Source of the DNA: Misgurnus anguillicaudatus
Taxonomy: Eukaryota; Chordata; Actinopteri; Cypriniformes; Cobitidae
Length of the DNA stretch: 64,000 bases
Assembly (NCBI RefSeq): GCF_027580225.2
Contig: NC_073354.2
Location: 28,912,001 to 28,976,000 of the forward strand
Direction of reading: 5' to 3'
Below are positions 32,535-43,524 of this stretch, in pieces. The position numbers were made by a program, and so were the translations under genes. Positions within the stretch are counted from its first letter, which is position 1; every line of letters begins with the position of its first letter. The notes under the pieces are model-generated. The model saw nothing but the letters and a program-made list of their open reading frames with translations. It did not search any database and was not told the DNA's origin.

Positions 32535-32713
32535 TTAAAGTAAATCAGATTATTTTTTTCTTCACCAATTTGTTGTCATGAATTAGTAAAATATGAACAA
32601 ATAAATAAATGAATGAACTATTGCCCCGCCCCCCGATACTATTGTGTATTGGCGGTCTCACGGGCTGACGATAGGATGACCTCACTATAGGGGAAATATT
32701 GCCTAATGACCAT

Positions 32714-32808
32714 ATAGACTTTGAAAATTATTTTAGCCTTTATCAGATCATAAATCATATAATTTAAATGTTAAATGTAACTAAAATAAAATATTTTTTT
32801 GTTTGTAG
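32714..32808. other. end of aig1 intron 2
   Basis: Only about 95 bp of non-repeat intron remain before exon 3. The polypyrimidine tract (TATTTTTTTGTTTGTAG) and acceptor AG end at 32808. Confidence 0.8.
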
Positions 32809-32910
32809 TTTGTGGTGACAATGTTCTGGTCTCTGTACCTGTATGACAGAGATCTGGTTTACCCAAGACTTCTGGACAACTTTATACCTCAGTGGCTAAA
32901 TCATGGCATG
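32809..32910 (+). CDS. aig1 coding exon 3 (residues 100-133)
   Basis: 34 codons in phase 0, from the acceptor GTTTGTAG to the donor GTGAGT (32911). The peptide starts [19 protein letters not shown], which completes the membrane segment begun in exon 2 and adds the conserved YDR-[DE]-[LM]-[VI]-YP motif. It ends [14 protein letters not shown], the family block just before the catalytic histidine. In human AIG1 His134 follows directly after NHGM, so it would be the first codon of exon 4. I found no exon 4 up to the window end. The gene is therefore partial here, not broken. Confidence 0.95.
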
Positions 32911-33768
32911 GTGAGTGTAAATTTTATTTTTCTACCTAAAAATAACAAGACTGTACAATATGTATTGTTGAATTATAAATATCATTATTAAAGAACATTG
33001 ATTTTTGACAAGATACACATGTCTAGAGATTATCAGGAAGGAACAAACAAGCACACTTTGTTTTTTTCATCCTCTTGGGCCATATTGACGTCAGATGTGA
33101 AAATAGATGGTGTGTCCAATTGTCAATTTCAATCTGGTGGAACAAAGCTCTGAGATCAGGTTGCATCAGGTATTGTTTTTTATGACAGGTGGATTGATGA
33201 CTTGTAACCATTTGGAATGTTCAGTGTTTAATTCCAGTATCAAATTACAAACCCCACAGACACCATTTTCTAATAGTTTCGGTGTTTGCATCAGTGAGCG
33301 TGACCATTTATGCATTATGGACCCAAAATTCACTTTCAACATTATGATGTGTTTCATAGATAGTTTATTGCTAAAGAAAATGTCTTTCCAACTTGTATGA
33401 CTTGATGTGACCATGAGCAAAAAGTTTGGGGAGCTGGAGGCTTGTGATACTGTATATTGAAACACAATGCAGAATGAGACTGTTATTGTAAATGTGTTTG
33501 GGTGTCTGTGTCGTCGCTAACCACAGGATTTATTTACTTGACATGGGTATAGCCCAGGGCCAATGTAAAGATACTGTATATAACTGTTGCTAAGCAAACA
33601 GTTATTATTTAACGTGAATGTAACCTTTGAGCCTAATCAAAAATTGTGTCTATCTGTAATGCTAAAAGTGGAATTGTGAAAGCACATGCAATTTGATAAA
33701 AGACCGCGTTGTTTTTAGACCTTTGAACATTTGTTATTAATGCAAGATACATTATCTTGCATTATATG
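32911..33768. other. aig1 intron 3, start; no feature seen
   Basis: Donor GTGAGT. Intron 3 appears to cover the rest of the window. The open frames at 33107-33465 on both strands mirror each other and show no domain. Confidence 0.5.
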
Positions 33769-34004
33769 GACGGGAGCGGGTCTCCAAAAAATCTACCCCT
33801 GCAGGACTCTGTGGCCGAATACCAAAACACAATTGTAGCCAATCAGCAGTAAGGGGCGTGTCTACTAACCACCATCGTTGCCTGGGTTGCGTGTTTGAGG
33901 GGCGGGTCTATCAACAGAAGGCCCAGAGTCTATTGGGGTAGGGACGTGTTTGTTTAGGTGATTTTAAATGCCAACATTGGCTTTCAGAGATCATGGACCC
34001 GTCT
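33769..34004. mobile_element. relative of the AGGCRGGGTCC TTAA element, opposite orientation
   Basis: Contains AATTGTAGCCAATCAGCAGT, GGGGCGTGTCTACTAACCA, GGGGCGGGTCTATCAACAG and GCCAACATTGGCTTTCAGAG, and ends GGACCCGTCT next to TTAA (34005-34008). The same series is at 59395-59613 and, inverted and shortened, at 3855-4016. The left end is uncertain. Confidence 0.6.
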
Positions 34005-34008
34005 TTAA

Positions 34009-35248
34009 TAAAATAAAATAAAAATAATCCAAGTTAATATAACAACCAAACTATCGGTATCGGCCAATATCAGTCTGAATAATCGGCTATCGGTGGAAAA
34101 ACGTAATTTCAGTGCATCTCTTCTCTTATAATAATTATAATCAACATTTATATTTCTGCAAACCTTTGATGCTTTAAAACGCTGCCTTCATTGGCAGGTC
34201 ACTAGATTTTGGAGCAGTCAGAACATTTGTGACCCAGTCTGTGAAATCCCAGCTAAAGTAATTTTTGGTGATTTACTGTTTTCTACATAAATGACATAAT
34301 AATGTAAAGAAATTATGTGGAAAAAAATATCTTTGATATTGACTGAATAAAGTCTTATCAAAGATTGAAATCAATGTGAAATCAATAAGAGAAACCAAAC
34401 TTTGATGCTCCTATCTCATAATTTAATTATGAGACTTTAGCCTGAATTTCACAAATAGGGCGACATATTACTACATTATGTATATTACTACATAAGTATA
34501 TGAAAACTTTGTGGCAAAAAAATGAGCAAATACTTGCTCCCAACAGCATGCGTGTTGTTTTGGTCAATTTGATCTCAATTTAGTTGACAATACCAAATTT
34601 TTCTCATAGAGGATGTTTTTCTCCAGCTAGCAGAAATACAAAGTCCTTGTGATTTGAGTACATTTGGTTGCTAAGGGTTGGCCCACGGGAGAGGAGAACC
34701 TTACAGCTGAGAACAATTTGAGATATGCAAAACGTTCCAGATTATCCCGTCTGCTATGCGACGGCTGAAGGACGGTTACTCCGTTGTAAATATTTTGAAG
34801 CATTCCATGGTACCACAATTGTTTGTTTACCCACTCTTCCATAGTAACTGTCTTCTGTTCACAGGCCGCTTTGACAAAGAAACTGTGACTAAGTCTGACA
34901 AACAAGGAAGTACAATCAGTCAAGAGTCTTATATCTCAAGTGTGTTTTCTCTAAGCTGAGCATTTATCAGTCAGGCCATCACGGCAGCCCAGAAAAAATG
35001 TATCGCTCAGATGTTGCTCTTTCGTAGCTCACGATGGAGTTCTCAGTTGTGTTTATTCAAGTACCAACTTAGTCTAAAGTTGCTTAGGAAAAATAAAAAT
35101 TAAAACATGGGACAATTGTTTAAATACATGGAGTATGGAGCTGCAAAATGAATCTAGATAGTAATGATATAATGAGGACTTGTGTATATTTGATGAGAAA
35201 TGTTTCAGTTCATATTAAAATCAATAATAACGATCTCTTCTGAAACAT
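34009..35248. other. no feature seen, except a trace of CGGTATCGGCC at 34050
   Basis: A short CTATCGGTATCGGCC block near 34050-34095 resembles the ends of the hAT-like element at 29248-29833. The rest is unassigned AT-rich intron. Confidence 0.35.
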
Positions 35249-36134
35249 CAGGGCTCCAGACTAACTTTTTTCACTAGGAGCACAGTGGCCCCCAACTGAA
35301 AATCTTAGGGGCGCAACCAGAAAATGTAGGGGCACATACCGTAAATCAACATGCTAACCAAATATTCACATTTCTACTAAGTAATACACTGTATTACTAA
35401 TAAATACTTTGATGATAGATGTAGAAAGTACAATGTGCTGTTTTAAATTCAGTGTCACATCACAAAAAAAAGGGTCAAATTTACTGGTCGCACATGTGCT
35501 ACTGGATGTACAATTCAGTGGCACACTCTCAAATTTTGGTGGCAAAATGACACAATTTAGTGCAGTCTGGAATAGGGCTTTTAAAAACGTGGTCGATTCA
35601 GAATCGATTCTCAAAGAGCAGAATCGATTTTTCCCCCCATATTTTTTCTGCAAACATTGAACGTAAGATTAACATTAATCAAATTACTAGTCTTCTTCAC
35701 TAGATGCCACCCTCTTTTTTGCCTTGCGCAATGTTACCAAGGAGCGAGAGGTGAGCCTGTCATTCTTTCATTTAGTCCTTAAAATGGCGTTTTTGGGTGC
35801 TTCATCGGTGTTGATGTCACCTTCACATAAAAAGTCAGAGGTATGGAGGCATTTTAGATTTCGCTAGCAAGACGACGAAGATAGTGTTGTGGCTTTTAAT
35901 TTCTTTTTTATTAATTACCCACTTGTAAACTTATGTTCACTGTTCTTTTTTATCAATATAGTATTTGTATTAAATCTATATTCATTGAGTTGAATTGAGA
36001 ATTGAATATAAAAACCGACCAGAGATCGGAATCAAAAATTTAATCGAGAATCGAATCGATTTGATAGCTTGTGAATCGAAATTGAATCGATCTGCAACAT
36101 CTGAATCGATACCCAGCCCTAGTCTGGAACCCTG
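35249..36134. mobile_element. hAT-like element (CAGGGCTCCAGAC ends) interrupted by another
   Basis: The left end CAGGGCTCCAGACTAAC and the right end CAGTCTGGAACCCTG are inverted repeats. The element is split by the insertion at 35573-36121. Its own target duplication is not clear. Confidence 0.55.
35573..36121. mobile_element. hAT-type non-autonomous element (549 bp), nested
   Basis: It starts TAGGGCTTTTAAAAACG and ends GATACCCAGCCCTA. GAATCGATT motifs lie near both ends. A perfect 8-bp duplication GTCTGGAA flanks it (35565-35572 and 36122-36129), within the end of the outer element. Confidence 0.88.
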
Positions 36135-36142
36135 AACACTAA

Positions 36143-36844
36143 CTGTGCGTTCACACCAGACATGGTAGAGGTGGCAAAAACGTGCTATTTGCGCGTAGTT
36201 GGACGCTTAAACATTTTTATGCTACGTACACACCAAACGCGGGGCATCGCGTTGCTCGCTCTAGGTTACTTGTGGGATTTAACTTCATGTCATGCAAATT
36301 TTTCGCTCGAGTTGAATATTTTCAACTTGTGCAAAGATGCGTTTAAGGCGAATTGCACGTGTTTTCACGGCAAACGCGACGCCTATATCGCATCATTCGC
36401 ATCACCTCACGCGAGGAAGCGTCTGATCGCGTCTTTGCATTGACTTTGTATGTAATGTACTCGCGCAAATCGTTGAACTCGCATCTGGTGTGAACCCACA
36501 GTTAGCTTACTACTTCATTCGCGCATAAAAGCCGTGTGTGAAATTCTAGTCATGCGAGACATTCACACAGAAATTTGCGTCATGATGGGAGGGGCTTCTG
36601 TGACTTCGCTCCTTCCTGTAATCATGTCACTACAAGAGCAAGCTCCTGATTGTTAACGTGACGCTATTTTCCACCAAAGTTCAAATTTTTTAATTCGCAT
36701 CATTTGCGCGTCAAATGCGTCACGCTAAATGCCTTATTCGCCCCGCGAGACATCCAGATGCATATATAAACACGTCTTTACATTGACTTAACATTGAAAT
36801 CATTCGCACCAGACGCTCTATTTGCGTTTGGTGTGAACGCAGCA
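36143..36844. mobile_element. Harbinger-like miniature element (702 bp)
   Basis: The ends CTGTGCGTTCACACCAGAC and TTTGGTGTGAACGCAGCA are inverted repeats and TAA lies on both sides (36140-36142 and 36845-36847), matching the 3-bp TWA duplication of PIF/Harbinger. The interior is CpG-rich with many GCG-type motifs. The 93-codon open frame inside has no recognised domain. Confidence 0.6.
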
Positions 36845-36847
36845 TAA

Positions 36848-37965
36848 TAAAGACATTTGTAAGATTTTTGGGTCTTTGGGACTTATCTGACATGCAGGAA
36901 ACGTTTCCATTTGCACTCTATTCAATCTCATTGTTAAGTTGAAATAATTGAGATATTAACTGAGGTTTCTCTTTCGTACAGTATAAGGCATTTATCCTTT
37001 TTTGCTAAAACAATGCAAGCAGATGTTTTTTCCTGAAAAAGAAAATAGGGCAAAGCATCTCTTTTAAAGTCATTTAATTTGAACGCACAAGACAGACTTC
37101 CATATTTGCTACTGTATTGCTTTAAGGCAAATAACTACAAAGAAACCTGAAACTTTTTAGGGACTTTCTAAATTTATGTAGACACATGCAAATATTTGTG
37201 AATATTAATCACATCACTAGAGCTATTTGAAAACGTTGTCTGTACAGTACTAGTGCCGGCAGGATGTCACATGAAAAGAGAGTTGTTCATGTCAGCGAAT
37301 AGACAGATTTCAAAGCCGCTGATGTATATTTGGCAAGCCTATCAAGAAGACTTAATATGGCAATAACAATCAGAGCAAGCCACTTCAGAAGCACTTAAAA
37401 AGGCCTGTACTAGACTTTCACGGCATCGTTGTGAGGCAGTTTACCTGCGTCAAAGTATCTGTGACAATAATCCCATCTCCAATGTGCAATTACTGTGGAG
37501 AGAGGCCTGTCAGAGGAGCCGTGTGGTACTCAGATGCTGATGCCAGCAGACTCCTGCTGTGCAGGCTTCACGTTCAAAGCATCTCGCTTGAAATGTGTAC
37601 CACAAATAAACATCTTACACATCCTTAGAGAGCCCTTTTCAAAAGACCGGGCTTGAAACAACTGCTGCACAACTCAATATGCCTGTACATAAAAAAGCTG
37701 GAGAGGCAGAACTTCAAACTTTTCAAGTTGAAGGTATATTCTGGACTGGATTGATGAATTGCTTGAGCAAGCTCGGCCTAAGCTTTTAGCGTTAACTTTC
37801 CTCATATTTAATTCAGCAGCTTTGGTAGATTTGAAAGATACAGGTCATTGTGCACAGGGGCTTTTATGTAAACAACCCCAAGTTCTCCATCGGCCTTTAT
37901 TCAGGCTACTAATTGTTCGGAGAAAACAAACATGATACATAGCAATTGCCTTTTCAAGACATGAC
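36848..37965. other. no feature seen (intron 3)
   Basis: No gene or recognisable repeat was found. Confidence 0.4.
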
Positions 37966-38072
37966 CTTGGAAGTAGAGGTCTTCATGGGTCCACTTAAAT
38001 CAAGGTCCGACCCATGACCAGAGCGGCTTCGGGTCTAAAAGTTTCACGTGTGCCTCAGACACAGGTTGAGGA

Positions 38073-38312
38073 CACTATAAACGGTGCTAAAGTGGTTCTT
38101 GTCCCGTAATCATAGAGGAATCATTTTAAGTGCCATATAGCACCGATGAAGTACCTGTGTAGCACTTGTGTAGAGCCATATGTGGTGCTATATGACCCCC
38201 TTATGGTTCTTCATAGGTGCTTCATATGTGCTATATAGCAGTAAAAATGGTTCCTATATGAATACGGGCCAAGAACCACTTTTAGTGCTATTTAGCACCA
38301 TTTGTTTTAGAG
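38073..38312. mobile_element. GGTGCTATATAGCACC palindromic element, copy 1
   Basis: Inverted ends near CACTATAAACGGTGCTA and TAGCACCATTTGTTTTAGAG. The interior alternates GTGCCATATAGCACC, GGTGCTATATGAC and TAGGTGCTTCATATG motifs. It is nested in hAT element A. The better copy is at 59994-60296. Confidence 0.65.
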
Positions 38313-38765
38313 GATTAGCAGCATCGGGTCTCGAGTAATTTAAAATGAATGCGTTTTTGCTGAATATACCAGAGAAGACCAGAACTATCTCGCGTGTGTG
38401 CATCAAGTACTTTTCCAACCCCTCGTCTGTTTGGCAAGCACCCTTGCGACATTGTGTGGCTGGCAGTAGGGTAATTTTTTATGAGACAGACCTGTCAATC
38501 AATTTTAAATGCCCATTTTAGCGGTTACCTTGGTGTCATCATCAGATAATTCAATTCAATTTATACCAAAGGAAAAGAAATGGAGCAGCGGGCAAAGTTA
38601 GTTGCTAGGCTGCAGGATTTTTTCATTTTTGGGGGGTGTGCGGGGCTGCAGACTGCACACACATTGGTGCCGTTTACATTTGGGTCCAGTCAGGTTAAAA
38701 AAATTGCCACTTACTCAGACTCGGTTTGTCTAATTTTCTAGGGTTTGTCTAGGGTCTTTCTTTAA

Positions 38766-39289
38766 CTCTTTCCCCGCCAGTGTTTTTTTTTTAAAAAAGT
38801 TGCAATTTTCATGATTTTACAAAAGTTTAATGCCTTCCAAAAAATTTTCTTCTTTAAATATATAAACATACAATATATCAAATGAAAGAACAGACCCGCT
38901 GCTTTCAAACAAAAAATACTGCTATTATCCACCTTCCGCAACTTATACAACCTGGAAGTGACGCCTCACGTGAAGGAGAAAGAACTCTGTGTATGTTTTA
39001 ATGATCGCACTGCATCTAATCTTATTCAAAAGTCCTTCACAAAAATGGAATTATCTCTGCTTTTTGCTCAAAATTTGGTGTTTTTAAGGAAACCTACCCA
39101 TATTTGAGAGGTGATAAAAAGTGAACTAATGAAGGTAGGATGAATTTTTTTTAAAGAGGAATTTAAAAAAATTAAAAAGGATTTTTTTCATATTTAAAGA
39201 GGAACATTTTCTGGAAGGCAACTTTTTTAAAAAACGCTGGCGGGGAAAGAGTTAATTGACGAGATAACTCGTCAATGGCGGGGAAAGAG
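38766..39289. mobile_element. TTAA element, CTCTTTCCCCGCC family, nested in hAT element A
   Basis: Starts CTCTTTCCCCGCCAG after TTAA (38762-38765) and ends GGCGGGGAAAGAG before TTAA (39290-39293). An inner copy of the end motif (CGGGGAAAGAGTTAATTGAC) lies about 45 bp before the right end, so the end is duplicated. Confidence 0.75.
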
Positions 39290-39574
39290 TTAAATAAATG
39301 ATTTATGCACGTCGGGTTCGGGTAAAAAGTGATTAGGTTCATTTCGGGTCGGGTACATTTCTTTGGACCCAAGAAGACCTCTACTTGGAGGCATTATATT
39401 ATTATACAGTATATCATATCAATATTATTGATTATACGAATCATAAGTTAGTGGCATCAATATTTATCGGTCAACATCCTGAGGCTGGTTCACATACCAA
39501 ACATTTTAAAGCTGCGGATAATGGATTTCCAAAGTTTGGAAAAGTGATCAATTTTACCCAAAAATGGTCCCTAG

Positions 39575-40392
39575 CTTCCACTGGGCCGGTACCCTTTTAA
39601 AAAGTACAACTTTGCACCTAAAGTGTTTATATTAGTACTTGGGAGGTACATATTGGTACCAAATGAATACATATCTGTACTAGAGGTCTTCTCGGGTCCA
39701 AAGAAATGTACCCGACCCTAAATGACCCGAATCACTTCATACCCGAACCCGACGTGCATAAATAAAAATTTTTTAAAGAAAGACCCGACCCGAGACAAAC
39801 CCGAGAAAATTAGACCCGAGTCCGACCCGAACTAGTGAAAATTAGTTTTTAACCCGACTGGAATGAATGTAAACGGCACTGACGTGTGTGCATTCTGCAG
39901 ACCCACGCGCAGCAGTCAGACAGAAAGAAACTCCGGTGGCCTTGCAACCAATTTGGCGAGCTGCTCCATTCGTTTTACTTTGTTATCTGACGACGACACC
40001 AACATAACCGCTAAAATGTACATTTATAATTGACTGACATGTTTGTCTCAACGAAAATGAACCTTCCGACAACCACACAATGTCGCAAGCGCTCTTGGCA
40101 AACAGATGAGAGGTTTGAAAAGGACATTGACGCACACAGGCGAGAGAGTTCGGGTCTTCTCGGGTCCGTTCAGAAAAAACACATTCACTTTTAAAATACC
40201 CGAGACCGATGCCGCTATTATTGTACCCGACCCGTGTCCTAGGCACATGTGAAACTTTTAGACCCCAACCCGATCGGGTCTCGGGTCGGACCTCGGGTTT
40301 TCGGATCTAAGTGGACCCGTGAAGACCTCTAATCTGTACCTAAATGGTACATATTAAGACCTTTTTAAAGGGTACCGCTCGAGTGACAGCTA
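39575..40392. mobile_element. GGTACC-type miniature element, split by hAT element B
   Basis: The two parts at about 39575-39680 and 40332-40392 together form a repeat with GGGCCGGTACCC / AGGGTACCGC ends and inner GGTACATATTGGTACC and AAATGGTACATATTA motifs. An uninterrupted relative is at 41728-41872. Confidence 0.65.
39681..40331. mobile_element. hAT-type element B (651 bp)
   Basis: Ends TAGAGGTCTTCTCGGGTCC and GGACCCGTGAAGACCTCTA are inverted repeats, with many ACCCGA motifs. A perfect 8-bp duplication ATCTGTAC flanks it (39673-39680 and 40332-40339). The empty target survives in the sister copy of the host element near 41800 (ACATATCTGTACCTAAATG). Confidence 0.92.
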
Positions 40393-41384
40393 GGGGCAAT
40401 TTTTTGACCATTCTTTCACCAATTATCTCATCATGTACTGTATCACATATACAGTAGGAAACTAAGCTTGTTTGCTTATAGTATTAAAATCATTCAGATA
40501 TTGCAAACTATTGCAATCGATAATTTCAATATATGCCTCCCTAGACTTTAGCATACTTTGCTCCAACAGACGCACCCCGTTTAACCGGGAACTCCAACAC
40601 GAGCAATTCCAGTTCTAACAGAAATCCAGTTATGATTTACAATAACCGATATAGCTTCCTTTGGCCTGTTAAGCATAATTCACACTGGGAGCAACTAAGC
40701 TTTCAAGGCCCTATTTTAAATTGTCTCTCGATCTGTTTGTGGCATTCTCTAAAATTCCTTCAGCTGGATTTGTGGGATGTTGTTTAGAGTAGAAAATAGC
40801 TTTGCCCACAGACCAATTTGGAGTGTGTTCTCCTTAGAAAATTGTCTCTAACCGGGCGCTCCCGCTGCGAGTACCAGTATGTTTAGACTGTCGGGATAAG
40901 CGTTTCGCCACTTACAGTAACAAGAACGTATCCGAGTAAATATGTGACTAAAATTGATCGATGTCGCCGTCCATAGCTGCGTTAAAGTGATCCTGGCTTT
41001 TGAGGCACTCCAGTGGTGTTTTCTCTGCAGCTAATAACATGTTTGGTTTACCACTGTCAGATAAACCTCAGAAGTGCCAGACAGACTTGTGTCTGCCTAA
41101 CCAATGGTATTACCCAGACTGTCTTTAGGACACTGGGAGGATAAAAACCAGATGTGTTTGTACTATATGTATCAGACATTTCTACACTATATATTACACA
41201 CTTAAACTGTCTACACCGGATGTGAATGTGATGCGTCAAAACCAAACTGTTATAATAAATGAAGCTGGAAGCATCCCTTGCGGTGCATGAATAGATTTCA
41301 GTTGAGAATTGCCGAAGTCTAACATCATGTTCAAAGCTCATTTGTCTATGTTAGTACTTACCATCCTTTATCAAAAACACATTT
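40393..41384. other. no feature seen (intron 3)
   Basis: Unassigned. A 94-codon open frame on the - strand (41057-41341) shows no domain. Confidence 0.4.
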
Positions 41385-41432
41385 TTAGAACAACATGAGG
41401 GTGAGTTAATGATGACAAGATTTTTATTTCTG
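41385..41432 (-). repeat. fragment of the AGGGATAGTTCACCC family
   Basis: CATGAGGGTGAGTTAATGATGAC, split here as CATGAGGGTGAG and TTAATGATGACAAG, is the inner end of the same fish repeat family seen at 52324 and 56370. Only this portion remains. Confidence 0.5.
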
Positions 41433-41629
41433 TCGAGGTCGACACCTGCAAGATGAATGTAAACAACCCATCAGTCATCACACTGGGCATGTCTACTAAC
41501 TACTATGGTGAATGCACCAAAAAGCCTGAAAACTAAAAATGACCATTTATGCCAACTACTGTAGTAATCACTTGCAATGGTCCAGACCCTGATGCATAAA
41601 CCCATTATTAAATAATAATCTCCTTATGC

Positions 41630-41905
41630 CATTATTGCATTAACATTTACTTACAGTGCATTCAATCTATATATTTGATCTGTTTGTGTGTTCCCTGGGA
41701 AACAAACCCACACATTTGCATTGCTACACTATCAAAAATAAAGGTACAATTTGAATATTAGTACCTTTACATACTGGTAAAGTGCGTTAAAGGTACATAT
41801 CTGTACCTAAATGATACATATTAGGACTTTTTAGGGGGGTCATACCAGTGACATCTTTATTTCTGACAGTGTATTGCAATGCTCTTCCAACTAAGCCATA
41901 AGAAG
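41630..41905 (-). repeat. tRNA-derived SINE interrupted by a miniature element
   Basis: The tail part (TTACTTACAGTGCATTCAA) and B-box part (GGAAACAAACCCACACATTTG) lie before the insertion at 41728-41872. The A-box part (TGCAATGCTCTTCCAACTAAG) lies after it. On the - strand the head reads TTAGTTGGAAGAGCATTGC and GGGTTTGTTTCCC. Confidence 0.7.
41728..41872. mobile_element. GGTACA-type miniature element inside a SINE
   Basis: Ends CACTATCAAAAATAAAGG and TTTATTTCTGACAGTG are inverted repeats, with GGTACATATCTGTACC inside. It is the uninterrupted relative of the element split by hAT element B. Confidence 0.65.
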
Positions 41906-42593
41906 ATATTGTGAAAGTAAGCCAGGATTTTGATGGATTGTTACCTAGTGGTCGTTGCCAACTGGTACTGGTACCATACAAACCCACACTGTAATTCAGC
42001 AGATTGCTGCAAGATGCAGATTCATTATAATGACATGTTTAAACAAGGCTCCCCTTCATTATGGCAATTGAGGTTTCCCTGCAAAATCTTTTGTCCCGTG
42101 GCGTGCCATTCCTTGTTTGCAATGAAGTAGAGTCAGGCCAAATAAATTATCATTTTTGTGGTGTTTCTACGACGGACTAGGTTTACTTTGCACCGCCATT
42201 ATTATCCTTGAAAAATCACTTGTTGATCCTGTCACACGCCGTCGGAAAATGCATGCTTTGATCTTGCGAGGAACACAAAGCATTTTAGAATTGTTTTGGA
42301 AAGCATTGTACGGTCGTGCGTCTGTGGCTCTGTTTCAAAATCAACTGCCTTGAACTAATAACTACACAGGTAGCTGCCTTCTGTGGCAGCATACTAAATA
42401 ATTTTAAATTACAGAAAAAAAATTATTTTTGTATTACAAAAAATTTCTGTAATTTATTGTGCCGGTTATTTTGAATTATACAGTTTTAGTGTATAATTCA
42501 TTTTGAACTCCACAACTACTTCAAATGACACTCTACATACAATTGAGATGCAAATATGGCAGAAAACATGCAATATTCTAATTAAAAAATAAT
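41906..42593. other. mostly unassigned; AATTACAGAAAAA-type repeat near 42410-42460
   Basis: An inverted motif AATTACAG...CTGTAATTT near 42411-42461 suggests a decayed miniature element. Nothing else was recognised. Confidence 0.35.
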
Positions 42594-43350
42594 GGTAACT
42601 TTACAATAGAGTTGCATTTGTTAACATTAGTTATTACATGGCACTCTCAAATGCTTGATTCTGATTGGTCGCAACATTCTATGGTATGTTATTCCGAAAC
42701 AACATACGCTCAAAACTTATAACACCCGGATGCTGCAAATCATTTTGATAAGTACAGTTTAATATTACACAATAATAAAAAATGTATTTTAATAACAGGA
42801 TAATATATTGATGAATATCAGTCATGTGACCTTTCATGTCATTCCAGTTGCCTGCCGCCATCTTGAGTACCTACCGAGTACCAGTAGGCTACTGCCAAGC
42901 ATTAGCTAGCTTGCTACGATTTATGGATTTCTTATCTTTTATCTTTTATGATTTTTACGGATATGGAAATGGTTACAAAAGACAATATTTCGCACCTCCA
43001 CTGTCATGAAAAGAAACGCTACTTACTTAATCTTGGTTAGGGTGTGATGCCTACTCCATTCCTGATGCGTTCTTCCTGTTGCTGTCCGCTACTACCGAAC
43101 TACCACTATTTTACAACACTAAGAAGGCACGACACAACATGAAACTTTGCTCGAAGTATCACCTGGATCTCTGACGCAAGCATTGAGAACATTGTTTGTG
43201 TACACAGAGTTTACTTAAATAAACATACTGAACATACCATTTAAGCATTTACTAATAAATTTTCTAAATCAAAAGTTGTAATTGTAAACATAAATTAACG
43301 CACAATGAAATAACATGAACAATTGTATTCACATTAACTAAAGATCAATA
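42594..43350. repeat. GTTAAC-rich fish repeat interrupted by another sequence
   Basis: The left part GGTAACTTTACAATAGAG...CATTTGTTAACATTAGTTA (42594-42640) and the right part ATTTACTAATAAATTTTC...AAAGATCAATAAATGTTG (about 43246-43355) fit one common cyprinid repeat. The middle (about 42641-43240), starting GCACTCTCAAATGCTTGATTC, is an insertion of another repeat with no ORF of known type. Confidence 0.55.
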
Positions 43351-43524
43351 AATGTTGTGTAAATTTATATGAAATGCTATAATTTTCGATTTTAACTTTA
43401 CAGCTTACATTTACATTACAAAATTTATAATCTTATTTTATTTAGTATTTTTTGTTATTTTATTATTTAATTCTCTTCCTTTGTCAGACATCTTGGATTT
43501 TTGCAGACTGATCAAACGGAAAGT

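Larger units (their letters stand above)
30721..32705. mobile_element. hAT-type element (outermost shell of a four-element nest)
   Basis: It begins TAGGGCTGTGCCGATAGACG and ends GGAAATATTGCCTA, flanked by a perfect 8-bp duplication ATGACCAT (30713-30720 and 32706-32713). GACGATA motifs occur at both ends. Two TTAA elements sit inside it (31141-32105 and 32110-32534), and the first of these contains another hAT element (31516-32029). The right edge is only about 100 bp before the acceptor of aig1 exon 3. Confidence 0.8.
37974..39383. mobile_element. hAT-type element A with two nested insertions (1410 bp)
   Basis: Ends TAGAGGTCTTCATGGGTCC and GGACCCAAGAAGACCTCTA are inverted repeats. The 8-bp duplication is CTTGGAAG / CTTGGAGG (37966-37973 and 39384-39391), 7 of 8 matching. 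It is a relative, in opposite orientation, of element B at 39681-40331 (shared GACCCGA motifs and CACGTGTGCC / GGCACATGTG blocks). It is interrupted at about 38073-38312 and 38766-39289. Confidence 0.8.
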
